Shown here: one piece after another, positions 8,237-16,881 of the stretch
How the letters are laid out: each line of letters begins with the position of its first letter
Position numbering within the stretch: the stretch's first letter is position 1
Assembly: GCA_937901905.1 (NCBI GenBank)
Contig: CALDIF010000015.1
Span: 1 to 30,550 of the forward strand
Direction of reading: 5' to 3'
Length of the DNA stretch: 30,550 nt
Source of the DNA: an uncultured Porphyromonadaceae bacterium
Lineage (GTDB): Bacteria; Bacteroidota; Bacteroidia; Bacteroidales; Muribaculaceae
Program-made: the position numbers and the translations under genes
The notes under the pieces: model-generated
What the model saw: the letters and a program-made list of their open reading frames with translations, nothing else
Told to the model about the DNA's origin: nothing
The model's database searches: none

Positions 8237-10162
8237 ATGATATCTATCCAAAACCTCGGCGTGGAATTCGGCAGCACGGTGCTGCTGCGCAATATAAACT
8301 TCGTTATCAATCGCCGTGACCGCATTGCATTAGTGGGGCGTAACGGTGCCGGCAAGAGTACGTTAATGAAAATCATAGCCGGGCTGCAAATACCGGGCAG
8401 CGGTGTTGTAGCGCGAAGCGGTGACATGAGCATCGGCTACTTGCCACAACAGATGAACCTCACCGACGACGGCACGTTACGCGACGAGGCGGCTAAAGCA
8501 TTTGCCAATGTCACAGCAATAGACGACGCTATTGATCGTCTCAATGCCGAGTTACAACAGCGCACCGACTACGATAGTGCCGGATACACCGGGTTGATTG
8601 ACACGCTGGCGGCTCGCACCGAGCAGCGCGCTTTGCTCGGTGGTGACAATCGCGATGAGTTAATCGAACGCACACTGATGGGATTAGGATTTGAACGCAG
8701 CGACTTCGAGCGACAAACGAGCGAATTCAGCGGAGGGTGGCGTATGCGCGTGGAGTTGGCCAAGTTGCTACTATGCAGTCCCGATGTATTGTTGCTCGAC
8801 GAGCCCACCAACCACCTTGACATCGAGTCCATACAATGGCTTGAGTCATTTCTCACGTCACGACCGGGTGCTCTGCTACTCGTCAGTCACGACCGGGCTT
8901 TCCTTGACAACGTCACCACACGCACGATAGAGTTGTCGTTAGGTAATGCCTACGACTACGCTGTCCCCTACTCCAAATACGTCACCTTGCGAGCCGAGCG
9001 TCTCGAACAACAGCGACGGGCATACGACAACCAACAAAAAATGATACACGACACCGAGGCGTTTATAGAGCGTTTTCGTTATAAAGCGACTAAAGCGATA
9101 CAAGTTCAAAGTCGCATCAAGTGGCTCGAACGGCTGGAACGCATTGAGGTTGACGAGGTTGACACATCACGGCTGCGACTGCGTTTTCCACCGGCACCAC
9201 GCAGTGGAGACTATCCCGTCATTGCAGATGAGGTCGCCAAGAGTTACGGCAATTTGACCGTGTTCACCGGTGTGACCTTTACCGTCAAGCGTGGTGAAAA
9301 AGTCGCTTTTGTCGGTCGCAACGGTGCCGGCAAGAGTACGTTGGTGCGTTGTATCATGGGTGAGTTACCACATGAGGGGTCGTTGGTAATAGGTCACAAT
9401 GTCAAGATAGGTTACTTTGCTCAAAATGAAGCGCAGCGACTTGATGCCACGCTCACGGTGCGCGACACGATTGACCGCGTTGCCACCGGAGAAATACGCA
9501 CTCGCATTAATGACCTGTTAGGCGCGTTCATGTTCGGAGGGTCGGCAGCCGACAAACCGGTGAGCGTGCTCAGCGGAGGCGAGCGCAGCCGTCTCGCCAT
9601 GCTACGCCTGCTGTTACAACCCGTCAATTTACTGATTTTGGACGAGCCCACCAACCACCTTGACATGGCAACGAAGGACATACTCAAAGAAGCCATCAAA
9701 GACTTTGACGGTACTGTTATCGTCGTTAGCCACGACCGCGAGTTCCTTGACGGTTTGGTGAGCAAGGTGTACGAGTTCGGCAACCGTCGCGTGGTGGAGC
9801 ATTTGGGTGGTATATACGACTTCTTGCAACGTCGTCAACTTGACTCGCTCACCCAATTGGAGGCACGCGACACCACCGGTGAGACCCGATCGGAGCCGAC
9901 AGCCGGTGCCGGTCGCAAAAATTACCGAGAACAAAAAGAGCGCGAACGGCGAGTCAAACAGATGCAAAAACGAGTTGCCTCGCTTGAGCAACACATTGCC
10001 GAACTCGAAACGAACATCGCCAAAATTGAGGACGACCTCGCGAGCGGACAAGCGATGCAATCGCCCGACGTTTACGAGCGCCATGCTGCGTTATCGAGCG
10101 AACTTGCCGAAACACTCGAGCAATGGGAACAAGCTGCGGCCGACCTTGACAAGATGACATGA
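8237..10162 (+). CDS. ABC-F family ATPase (Uup/YheS-like, translation or ribosome-associated)
   Basis: The 641-residue protein has two ABC domains and no membrane segment. Walker A motifs GRNGAGKS are at residues 34-41 and 360-367. The signatures are FSGGWRMR and LSGGERSR, and both Walker B motifs read LLLDEPTNHLD or LILDEPTNHLD. The linker (about residues 235-320) is charged and helical, as expected of the tRNA-contacting arm of ABC-F proteins, and a C-terminal coiled coil (REQKERERRVKQMQKRVASL) resembles the Uup extension. Family members act on the ribosome to relieve stalling. The start at 8237 is fixed by the family's N-terminal MISIQNLGVEFG pattern. The stop overlaps the next start as ATGA. 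Nothing marks it as an antibiotic-resistance subtype. Confidence 0.94.
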   Translation: MISIQNLGVEFGSTVLLRNINFVINRRDRIALVGRNGAGKSTLMKIIAGLQIPGSGVVARSGDMSIGYLPQQMNLTDDGTLRDEAAKAFANVTAIDDAIDRLNAELQQRTDYDSAGYTGLIDTLAARTEQRALLGGDNRDELIERTLMGLGFERSDFERQTSEFSGGWRMRVELAKLLLCSPDVLLLDEPTNHLDIESIQWLESFLTSRPGALLLVSHDRAFLDNVTTRTIELSLGNAYDYAVPYSKYVTLRAERLEQQRRAYDNQQKMIHDTEAFIERFRYKATKAIQVQSRIKWLERLERIEVDEVDTSRLRLRFPPAPRSGDYPVIADEVAKSYGNLTVFTGVTFTVKRGEKVAFVGRNGAGKSTLVRCIMGELPHEGSLVIGHNVKIGYFAQNEAQRLDATLTVRDTIDRVATGEIRTRINDLLGAFMFGGSAADKPVSVLSGGERSRLAMLRLLLQPVNLLILDEPTNHLDMATKDILKEAIKDFDGTVIVVSHDREFLDGLVSKVYEFGNRRVVEHLGGIYDFLQRRQLDSLTQLEARDTTGETRSEPTAGAGRKNYREQKERERRVKQMQKRVASLEQHIAELETNIAKIEDDLASGQAMQSPDVYERHAALSSELAETLEQWEQAAADLDKMT

Positions 10163-12216
10163 GAATGAAATTAAAACGATTATCCATTTTAATGATAACC
10201 ATAATGAAAACATTAATGACAATTATCGGCTTGGCACTGGCAACGACAGCCGGTGCAACAACACCCAAAGGGGTTGACCGCGCTAATCTCAATCCCGAGA
10301 TTGCTCCGGGCGAGAACTTCTATCAATATGCGTGCGGCGGGTGGATTAAGGCTCACCCGTTAGATCCTCAATACGCTCGCTTCGGCACATTCGACATGCT
10401 CGCCGAGAACAGTCGTGAACAAGTTAAGGACATCATTACCGGACTCGTCGGCGGAACCTACACTCACGGCAGCAATGAGCAGAAAATTGCCGACCTGTAC
10501 AGCCTCGGCATGGATATGGAACGTCGCAACCGCGAGGGTGCCACGCCTCTACATGTCGAAAAACTCAAAGCGCAGGACGTGAGTGCCAATGCGCTACCCG
10601 AACTGCTTGCCGAGTTGCACACCGGAGTGAGTAACGTGCTTTTTGAGCCTCAAGTCATGGCAGACATGAAAGATAGCGATGTCAATCTGCTCTATCTCGC
10701 CCAAGCAGGTCTCACACTTCCCGACCGCGACTATTATCTTGACAATGACGAGAACAGTGTGAAGTTACGCGCCGAACTTGAGAATTATATCACTACCGTG
10801 ATGCAACTGGCAGGCTACAAGAAGAAAGAAGCCAAGCGAGTGGCACGCAACGTAGCAACAGTGGAGCGTACTCTCGCCGCCGCATCAATGACACGAGAAC
10901 AAACTCGCGATCTTGCCGCTCAATACAACATCATGACCGTTGAGCAAGTGTGCGCACGATGGCATGCCATCAACTGGGCACGTTATTTTGAAGCCATCGG
11001 TGCATCAAGCGAGCGTCGCGTATGTGTGTGTCAACCCGATTTCTTCGACACGGTTGACCACCTCGTTGATACAGCAAAGCCCGAAGTGTTGCGCGACTAC
11101 ATCGCGTTCCACATTGTCAATTCCTACGCGCCCTACTTGAGTGAAGTGTTTGTCAATGCACACTTCGATTTATTCTCACGTGCGTTGAGCGGCAAGGAGG
11201 TAATCCAACCGTTGTGGAAGCGGTCGCTTGATGTGCCCAACACCTTGCTCGGTGAAGCTGTGGGGCAACTGTACGTAGCAAAATATTTCCCTGCCGATGC
11301 CAAGCGCAAGATGCAAATCCTCGTGGACAACCTCAAGGTGGCATTGGGCGAGCATATCGCCACGCTCGACTGGATGAGCCCTGCGACCAAGGTCAATGCC
11401 CTGGTCAAACTCAACTCGTTCACGGTAAAAATAGGTTATCCCGATCGTTGGCGCGATTACAGTGCGTTAGACATTGACCTCACCATGTCCTACAGCGAGG
11501 CAGTGATGGCAGCACGACGTTTTGCCGCTCGTTACGAACTGTCACAATTGGGCAAACCTGTCGATAAAGACCGCTGGTACATGACACCACAGACAGTCAA
11601 TGCTTACTATGAGCCCACAAGCAATGAAATTTGTTTCCCGGCCGGCATTCTGCAACCGCCCTATTTCGACCCCGAAGCCGACGACGCGAGCAACTATGGT
11701 GCGATAGGCGTGGTAATCGGTCACGAAATGACGCATGGGTTTGACGACCAAGGGCGCAACTTCGACAACATGGGCAACATGACCGACTGGTGGACTGCCG
11801 AAGATGCCGCGCGCTTCCAAGCACTTGCCGACAAACTGGGAGCACAGTACAGCGCCGAAATCGTTGCTGATGACGTGCATGCCAACGGCGTGTACACCAT
11901 GGGTGAAAATATAGCCGATCACGGCGGACTGCGAGTTGCATTCAGCGCGCTTGAGCGCACCGAGCAGTGGAAACAACAACAAGCGATCGACGGTTTCACA
12001 CCGGCACAACGCTTCTACATCAGTTATGCCAACGTGTGGGCTAACAATATCACCAAACAAGAGATCCTGCGCCGCACCAAGGTAGACCCGCACTCATTGG
12101 GAGTTAATCGGGTGAACGTGGCAATACGCAACCTTGACACTTTCTTCGAGGCATTCGGCATCACTGCGGGCGATGCCATGTGGCGCGACCCCGAGGACAG
12201 GGTTGCCATTTGGTAA
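10159..12216 (+). CDS. M13-family zinc metallopeptidase (PepO/neprilysin-like)
   Basis: The product has 685 residues from the first ATG, which overlaps the ABC-F stop as ATGA. Met3 or Met16 are alternative starts, and Met16 leaves a compact signal peptide (MKTLMTIIGLALATTAGA). The zinc motif is HEMTH (H522, E523, H526) within VIGHEMTHGFDDQGRNFD. The third ligand E583 lies in ENIADHGGLR, and VNAYYEPTSNEICFPAGILQPP is the conserved substrate-binding block. The C-terminal region keeps NVWANN and the Arg-rich finish of the family. Such enzymes are secreted or periplasmic endopeptidases acting on oligopeptides, as PepO does in Porphyromonas. It is convergent with the TPR gene, with no bases between the stop codons. 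Confidence 0.94.
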   Translation: MRMKLKRLSILMITIMKTLMTIIGLALATTAGATTPKGVDRANLNPEIAPGENFYQYACGGWIKAHPLDPQYARFGTFDMLAENSREQVKDIITGLVGGTYTHGSNEQKIADLYSLGMDMERRNREGATPLHVEKLKAQDVSANALPELLAELHTGVSNVLFEPQVMADMKDSDVNLLYLAQAGLTLPDRDYYLDNDENSVKLRAELENYITTVMQLAGYKKKEAKRVARNVATVERTLAAASMTREQTRDLAAQYNIMTVEQVCARWHAINWARYFEAIGASSERRVCVCQPDFFDTVDHLVDTAKPEVLRDYIAFHIVNSYAPYLSEVFVNAHFDLFSRALSGKEVIQPLWKRSLDVPNTLLGEAVGQLYVAKYFPADAKRKMQILVDNLKVALGEHIATLDWMSPATKVNALVKLNSFTVKIGYPDRWRDYSALDIDLTMSYSEAVMAARRFAARYELSQLGKPVDKDRWYMTPQTVNAYYEPTSNEICFPAGILQPPYFDPEADDASNYGAIGVVIGHEMTHGFDDQGRNFDNMGNMTDWWTAEDAARFQALADKLGAQYSAEIVADDVHANGVYTMGENIADHGGLRVAFSALERTEQWKQQQAIDGFTPAQRFYISYANVWANNITKQEILRRTKVDPHSLGVNRVNVAIRNLDTFFEAFGITAGDAMWRDPEDRVAIW

Positions 12217-13938
12217 TCACTCCTCTGCTTCACGCTCACGCGCGAGGCGATGGAACTCAGCCGCTCCCTCACTATCACCGGTTGCCTCGAGAATGTCACC
12301 CATGTGCTGCAACATCTCGGCTCCCGGCTCGCGAGCAAGGCGTTCCATTGCCTCGCGCTGCTTTGCAAGGGCTTCCTCGTATTCGCCCTTACGATACAAC
12401 ACCCAGGCGTAAGTATCAAGAAAAGTGGCGCTCGTGGGTTCATACATCAAAGCACGCTTCACCATCGTTTCCGCTCGATCAAGGTCGTGCCCCTGCAACG
12501 ACAACATGTAGGCATAGTTGTTCAAAATCCCCGCATTGTCAGGATTTAATGCCAACGAACTTTCATATACCGTGAAAGCCGTTACCGTGTCACCCAACGC
12601 GCAATAAGCGTCGGCCTTGGCACCGAGTAGGTCGCTGATTTCACCATTGGTGTCAACGTCCTCGTCATCGGCACTCTCATCGATGTCTTCCAATAAGGCA
12701 ATTGCTGTGTCGTAGGCTTTGATAGCCTCATGATAACGTTTCATTTGGAAATTGGCTTGACCTACATAGGTGTATATGGTGGGATCGTCACTATTGTATT
12801 CGATTGCACGTTGCGAAGCCTCGATAGCCGCGTCATAGTCATCATCAAGCAATCGGATTAGGATCAAACGATGCCAATCGTCAATGTCCGACGGATCCAT
12901 GTCGATGGCATAGGACAACTGCTCGGCAGCCTCACCGTAGTGGCTACATGCGACAAGGTAGTCGGCGTAGGCCTTGTGGAACGACACCTCATGAGGGTGT
13001 TTCTCAATCAAGGCATCAAACAACCGGGCCGCCTTGGTACTCGTGTCGCCGGGCGTGTAAAAATGTCGAGCGACTGTCAGCAACAGTTGTTGTTTCTGTT
13101 CCAACTCTAGGTTGTCGGTCATCAAGGCTCGATAAGAGTAATCGAAAAATGCCGTGCTATCACCCACGGCACGGTAAAACAACCCTGCTGCCGCATACAC
13201 GTTGCCATCATCGGGAGCGAGGTGTTGAGCACGTTCCAAATAAACCTTCACGCTGTCTTGTTCACCGAGTTGATACAACACATTGGCCGTCTCAAGGATA
13301 AACTCGACATTATCGGGTGCCGTTGCCAGTAAAGAGTATTGCTCTTGCAAGGCGGCTACGGTGTCTTTCATCGCAATGAAATTTGCAATTTTCTTGTTGG
13401 TTATCGCTTGACTGCGACCGTACATGGCCTCTATACTGTCGTACACGACATTTGATGATACGAAGTCATAATTGAGGGTATAGGCTCTCGCCAAACGCGC
13501 CATCACCTCATACTTGTGAGGGCTGACGGCAGCCAAAGTTTTTGCCACCTCAAGCGACTGCTTGTTCATGCCGACCATTGAGCACACGTCGCCGTAAATC
13601 ATCGTCTCGTAATAATCACCCGGGTGCTCGATGAAATGACGTCGCATCAGTGATGCCGCACGCTTGTAATACTCGAGGTCTTGCCCCTCGGCACCGAGCA
13701 TCGAGACCCCCAGATGGAATGCCGCTGATGTCAACGTGGTGTCGGTGTTGTAAGCAAACTGCAACAAGTCTTGACACTCGGCATTGCTATCAAGTGCTTG
13801 CAGACGCATCGCCTCAATCAACGCATACTCAGCCTTGGCACGCCTCATCACCGCGTCGTCGGGCATAGTGTTGCCACGACGTGCCAACACTACCGGCAAG
13901 GTTATTGCCAACAATAATAAAACTGCGAGTTTTCTCAT
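12217..13938 (-). CDS. Secreted tetratricopeptide-repeat protein
   Basis: The 573-residue protein begins with a signal peptide (MRKLAVLLLLAITLPVVLA), so it is exported. Degenerate TPR units run through most of the sequence. Clear ones include PTIYTYVGQANFQMKRYHEA, NAGILNNYAYMLSLQGHD and ATFLDTYAWVLYRKGEYEEA. TPRs build helical scaffolds for protein binding. An acidic insert (EDIDESADDEDVDTNGE) interrupts the repeats near residue 425. It starts 32 bases after dut on the same strand. In other Bacteroidales I recall dut followed by a TPR gene, a DUF4292 gene and an EnvC-like peptidase. Here only the TPR gene follows before the convergent peptidase gene. Its exact role is unknown. Confidence 0.88.
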   Translation of the reverse strand: MRKLAVLLLLAITLPVVLARRGNTMPDDAVMRRAKAEYALIEAMRLQALDSNAECQDLLQFAYNTDTTLTSAAFHLGVSMLGAEGQDLEYYKRAASLMRRHFIEHPGDYYETMIYGDVCSMVGMNKQSLEVAKTLAAVSPHKYEVMARLARAYTLNYDFVSSNVVYDSIEAMYGRSQAITNKKIANFIAMKDTVAALQEQYSLLATAPDNVEFILETANVLYQLGEQDSVKVYLERAQHLAPDDGNVYAAAGLFYRAVGDSTAFFDYSYRALMTDNLELEQKQQLLLTVARHFYTPGDTSTKAARLFDALIEKHPHEVSFHKAYADYLVACSHYGEAAEQLSYAIDMDPSDIDDWHRLILIRLLDDDYDAAIEASQRAIEYNSDDPTIYTYVGQANFQMKRYHEAIKAYDTAIALLEDIDESADDEDVDTNGEISDLLGAKADAYCALGDTVTAFTVYESSLALNPDNAGILNNYAYMLSLQGHDLDRAETMVKRALMYEPTSATFLDTYAWVLYRKGEYEEALAKQREAMERLAREPGAEMLQHMGDILEATGDSEGAAEFHRLAREREAEE

Positions 13939-13970
13939 AGGAATGTCAGTTCCCGTAAAGTGAAACGGTA

Positions 13971-14414
13971 TTAACTGCCGGTGTGACCGAAGCCACCGGC
14001 ACCTCGTGTACTCTCGTCAAGCGTGCTCACAGGTTGCCACGTCACCGTGTCGTGACTCGTCACCACCATTTGGGCAATGCGCTCTCCATCGGTCAAGGTC
14101 TGCGGCTCACTGCTGAGGTTTATCAGTATCACACCCACCTCGCCACGATAATCGGCATCGATAGTTCCGGGGGTATTTAGCACCGTTAATCCTCGCTTGA
14201 GGGCGAGACCGCTACGCGGGCGCACTTGACACTCATACCCCGGCGGCAACTCAATGTACAAGCCGGTGTGAATTAATGCGCGCTGTAACGGTTGCAATGT
14301 GAGTGTTCCCTCGCTTATCCAAGCACGCAAATCCATGCCGGCACTATATGGCGTCGCTGTTGCCGGCAACTCATGTGGCGAACGGTTCACCACCTTAACT
14401 TCAACATTACTCAT
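13971..14414 (-). CDS. dut: dUTP diphosphatase
   Basis: The 147-residue product starts at MSNVEVKVVNRSPHELP. An upstream in-frame ATG at 14435 would add seven residues outside the family pattern. The enzyme hydrolyses dUTP to dUMP and diphosphate, keeping uracil out of DNA and feeding dTMP synthesis. Trimeric dUTPase motifs are intact: YSAGMDLRA (motif 1), RPRSGLALK (motif 2), GTIDADYRGEVGVILIN (motif 3, with the catalytic Asp), RIAQMV (motif 4) and the C-terminal flap RGAGGFGHTGS (motif 5). It lies between the Cys-rich mini-protein (55-base gap) and the TPR gene, all on the minus strand. Confidence 0.97.
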   Translation of the reverse strand: MSNVEVKVVNRSPHELPATATPYSAGMDLRAWISEGTLTLQPLQRALIHTGLYIELPPGYECQVRPRSGLALKRGLTVLNTPGTIDADYRGEVGVILINLSSEPQTLTDGERIAQMVVTSHDTVTWQPVSTLDESTRGAGGFGHTGS

Positions 14415-14469
14415 CAGGCATCTAATTGAAATCACGTTTGAAACGATGTGAGAACGTGACTGTTAAACA

Positions 14470-14637
14470 TTAACGGTGAGGGCATGAATTACAATCGTGA
14501 CACTTGCGATGAGGACAATCGGTTCCGGCTCCGCAACCACAGTCGACATCGCCGTGCAAGACTCGCCACAGTTTCACTGCCATGACAACGACACACACAG
14601 CCACCACCACAATCACTACCGTTAATTGCCAACCCAT
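14470..14637 (-). CDS. 55-residue Cys-rich single-pass membrane protein (FeoB-associated type)
   Basis: The ATG start reads MGWQLTVVIVVVAVCVVVMA, one membrane helix with a very short outside or periplasmic end. A basic KLWR follows, then a tail with six Cys and three His (DCGCG, DCPHRKCH, DCNSCPHR). Helix plus Cys-rich tail is the layout of the 'FeoB-associated Cys-rich membrane protein' group, which suggests iron, [Fe-S] or redox chemistry. No feoB is visible in the window. The gene is divergent from the hemerythrin-like gene, and a TATCTTTG -7 box lies about 25 bases upstream of its start. The frame has an ATG, a TAA and GTG/GTC/TGT codons consistent with a real gene. Function is inferred only. 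Confidence 0.72.
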   Translation of the reverse strand: MGWQLTVVIVVVAVCVVVMAVKLWRVLHGDVDCGCGAGTDCPHRKCHDCNSCPHR

Positions 14638-14662
14638 AGTCAACGATTAATAAAAGTTTTTG

Positions 14663-14670
14663 CAAAGATA
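14663..14670 (-). promoter_or_regulatory. -7 element for the Cys-rich mini-gene and dut
   Basis: On the minus strand it reads TATCTTTG, an exact TAnnTTTG match, ending about 25 bases before the mini-gene start. The -33 position is weak. It lies back to back with the promoter at 14717-14748. Confidence 0.5.
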
Positions 14671-14716
14671 GAAACATTTTACCAAATAGCAGCACATTTT
14701 TATCTGCATTACAAAA

Positions 14717-14748
14717 TTTGCAGAGCCAATTTAGTTTTATTACCTTTG
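14717..14748 (+). promoter_or_regulatory. Strong Bacteroidetes promoter for the hemerythrin/regulator operon
   Basis: TTTG at 14717-14720, a 20-base spacer and TACCTTTG at 14741-14748 match the primary sigma-factor consensus of Bacteroidetes exactly. The predicted leader before the ATG at 14774 is about 20 bases. Confidence 0.75.
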
Positions 14749-14773
14749 CACGAAATATAACACCAACACTACA

Positions 14774-15481
14774 ATGTCAACAGTCAGATTTCGATATGAT
14801 GCCTCGAGCAAAATGAGCGACATGATAACAACCCACCCATTGTTGATGACGTTGTTACCTCGCTTCGGCTTGTCTTTGGGGTTCGGTGACAAGAGCGTGG
14901 GTGACGTGTGCGCGGTCGCCGGCGTGGATACCGACTTGTTCGTACTCACATGCTCAATTTATGCAACCGGGGGCATCGTCCCGGCTCGCGAACACGTACT
15001 CGCTACCTCGATGAAACAGTTGGTGCCTTACTTGCAACGCTCTCACGACTTATATCTCAACAAACGCTTGCCACACATCGCCGGACACATGAAGCAAATT
15101 GCCGAACGTCTACCCGAGCGAGCGGGCACGGCATTGCTGCAATTCTTCGATGACTATTGCAACGAGATGCGAGAGCACTTTGCTCACGAGGAACTCACGG
15201 TCTTCCCTTACATAACAGCGTTGCAGCAAGGGCTCGACACACATGATTACAGCATCGACACGTTCCTCGTCAATCACGGCAACATAGAGGCAAAGTTCGA
15301 AGACCTGTTACAAATCATCTTCAAGTATCTGCCTCACGAAGTGGCAGATGCCGATGACGACATGGTTAACCTCGTGTACGACATTTTGTTGTTGGCAGGC
15401 GATTTACATTGCCACGCCGTTGTCGAGGAGCAAGTGATGGTACCCTATGTGAAGCAACTTGAACAGGAGGTGAAGCAATGA
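14774..15481 (+). CDS. Hemerythrin-domain protein related to RIC/ScdA/YtfE di-iron proteins
   Basis: The 235-residue protein has a small N-terminal helical domain (about residues 10-65, ScdA_N/DUF1858-like but without its usual Cys pair), followed by a four-helix hemerythrin-like bundle. Probable di-iron ligands follow YtfE spacing: H91, H105, H135, E139 (HFAHEE), H168 (NHGNIE), H214 and E218 (HCHAVVEE). YtfE and ScdA repair iron-sulfur centres damaged by nitric oxide or oxidants, and other members sense oxygen or NO. The gene overlaps the LuxR-type regulator by ATGA, so the two are probably translated together. A sensor role or a repair role is equally possible from sequence alone. Confidence 0.85.
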   Translation: MSTVRFRYDASSKMSDMITTHPLLMTLLPRFGLSLGFGDKSVGDVCAVAGVDTDLFVLTCSIYATGGIVPAREHVLATSMKQLVPYLQRSHDLYLNKRLPHIAGHMKQIAERLPERAGTALLQFFDDYCNEMREHFAHEELTVFPYITALQQGLDTHDYSIDTFLVNHGNIEAKFEDLLQIIFKYLPHEVADADDDMVNLVYDILLLAGDLHCHAVVEEQVMVPYVKQLEQEVKQ

Positions 15482-16041
15482 GTCGACGCGTTGTGATATT
15501 GGAAACGAGCGATGTAATCGCATCAGGCATTGCCGATGTGCTCGCCTATAGCGCACATTTCAAGTTGATTGGCACCGTGCCCGACACCGACACGCTTGAA
15601 CACCGGTTGCCTCTCGATCGCCCTGAAATTGTCATCGTGGGCAATCCGGACGCAGTCGACATGACAAGTCTGCGCAGTATTGTGGGCAGTGATGTTGCTC
15701 TCGTGGCACTCGTGTACCGATATGTGTCGCAACAACAACTGCGACGTTTTAACGCTGTGATTGATGTCGCCGATAGCCGAGGTGACATCATCGAGACGTT
15801 GATAAGCACCGAGACCTCATCGGGCGATAACTCGGGAGAGGACAACAATTTCGAGTTGAGCAAGCGCGAGACGGCAGTACTCATACACGTGGCAAAGGGC
15901 ATGACCAACAAAGAGATTGCCGACACACTTAACTTATCGGTTCACACCGTTATTTCTCACCGCAAGAACATCATGCACAAGACCGGCATCAAGAGTGTAG
16001 CCGGACTCACGCTCTACGCGGTCATGAACAACTTGATATAA
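15478..16041 (+). CDS. LuxR/NarL-type transcription regulator with a degenerate receiver domain
   Basis: The 187-residue protein has an N-terminal receiver-like fold (residues 1-115) and a C-terminal LuxR helix-turn-helix (about 125-187) with ELSKRETAVLIHVAKGMTNK and SVHTVISHRKNI. In the receiver, the acidic pair after strand 1 is reduced to ET-SD (VILETSD). The phospho-acceptor site after strand 3 reads EIVIVGNP, with Gly/Asn where Asp is expected. Phosphorylation is therefore unlikely. Its start overlaps the hemerythrin-like gene, which suggests control by that di-iron protein rather than by a kinase. The DNA targets are unknown. Confidence 0.87.
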   Translation: MSRRVVILETSDVIASGIADVLAYSAHFKLIGTVPDTDTLEHRLPLDRPEIVIVGNPDAVDMTSLRSIVGSDVALVALVYRYVSQQQLRRFNAVIDVADSRGDIIETLISTETSSGDNSGEDNNFELSKRETAVLIHVAKGMTNKEIADTLNLSVHTVISHRKNIMHKTGIKSVAGLTLYAVMNNLI

Positions 16042-16131
16042 TAGCATCAAAATTTGAGAGTTTCGCCTGTCAAATAACCGAGAAAACACGATTGTTTAAC
16101 GTTTCCTAAAGAATAACCGACCACGACAGAT

Positions 16132-16881
16132 ATGGTAATTGTTAAAGCATTAGACCGGTTCGGACAATACTGTTCTTTCATGTGGCAATGTTTGAGTGTG
16201 CCCGAGAAATGGCGCGAGTTCTTCAAGCGATACTTCGATGAGATATATAAATTGGGAATAGACTCTATTCCTCTCATCTTGATTGTGTCGTTGTTTATCG
16301 GCTCGCTGTGTACAATATTGATAAAACTCAATATCAACAACCCGTTATTACCTCGCTACGCCGTAGGTCTAACCACACGCGAAATAATTTTATTGGAATT
16401 TTCATCGAGTATCCTATGCTTGATTTTATCGGGCAAAATCGGGTCGAACATAGCCAGCGAAATCGGCACAATGCGTGTCACCGAGCAAATTGACGCGCTT
16501 GACATCATGGGCATTAACAGCGCGAGTTTCCTTGTGTTACCCAAGGTGACGGGACTGATTACCATCATGCCGTTCATGGTGATTATCTGTATGGCGACCA
16601 GTTTATTCGGCGGTTACATGATTTGTGTGCTCACCGGCATAGTGACTGTTGATACTTACATATACGGTATTCAAACGATGTTCATCGAATGGTACGTGTG
16701 GTTCGCACTCATCAAATCACTGTTTTTCGCATTCTTGATTTCGAGTATCGCAAGTTACTACGGCTACAACGTACAGGGTGGCTCGGTCGAAGTGGGCAAG
16801 GCAAGTACCGATGCCGTGGTGATGAGCAACATAATGATACTTGTTGTTGACGTGATTTTAACCAAATTGTTACTGCAATGA
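16132..16881 (+). CDS. MlaE-family ABC transporter permease
   Basis: The 249-residue inner-membrane protein has about five to six hydrophobic helices and the family signature EIGTMRVTEQIDALDIMG near residues 106-123. MlaE permeases move phospholipids between inner and outer membranes together with an MlaF ATPase and an MCE-domain protein (MlaD). The stop overlaps the MlaF-like start as ATGA. The 90-base region before the gene holds a direct repeat, AATAACCGA at 16073-16081 and 16112-16120, but no clear promoter, so transcription from the upstream regulator operon is possible. No MCE gene follows in the window. Confidence 0.92.
   Translation: MVIVKALDRFGQYCSFMWQCLSVPEKWREFFKRYFDEIYKLGIDSIPLILIVSLFIGSLCTILIKLNINNPLLPRYAVGLTTREIILLEFSSSILCLILSGKIGSNIASEIGTMRVTEQIDALDIMGINSASFLVLPKVTGLITIMPFMVIICMATSLFGGYMICVLTGIVTVDTYIYGIQTMFIEWYVWFALIKSLFFAFLISSIASYYGYNVQGGSVEVGKASTDAVVMSNIMILVVDVILTKLLLQ

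Noticed and set aside
8237..10162. ABC-F antibiotic-resistance determinant
   Set aside because: The long C-terminal coiled coil and housekeeping neighbours fit the Uup/YheS-like group. Nothing indicates a resistance subtype or mobile context.
11542..12093. 183-codon minus-strand frame inside the M13 peptidase gene
   Set aside because: It overlaps the zinc-site region of a well-conserved peptidase and gives no family-like sequence.
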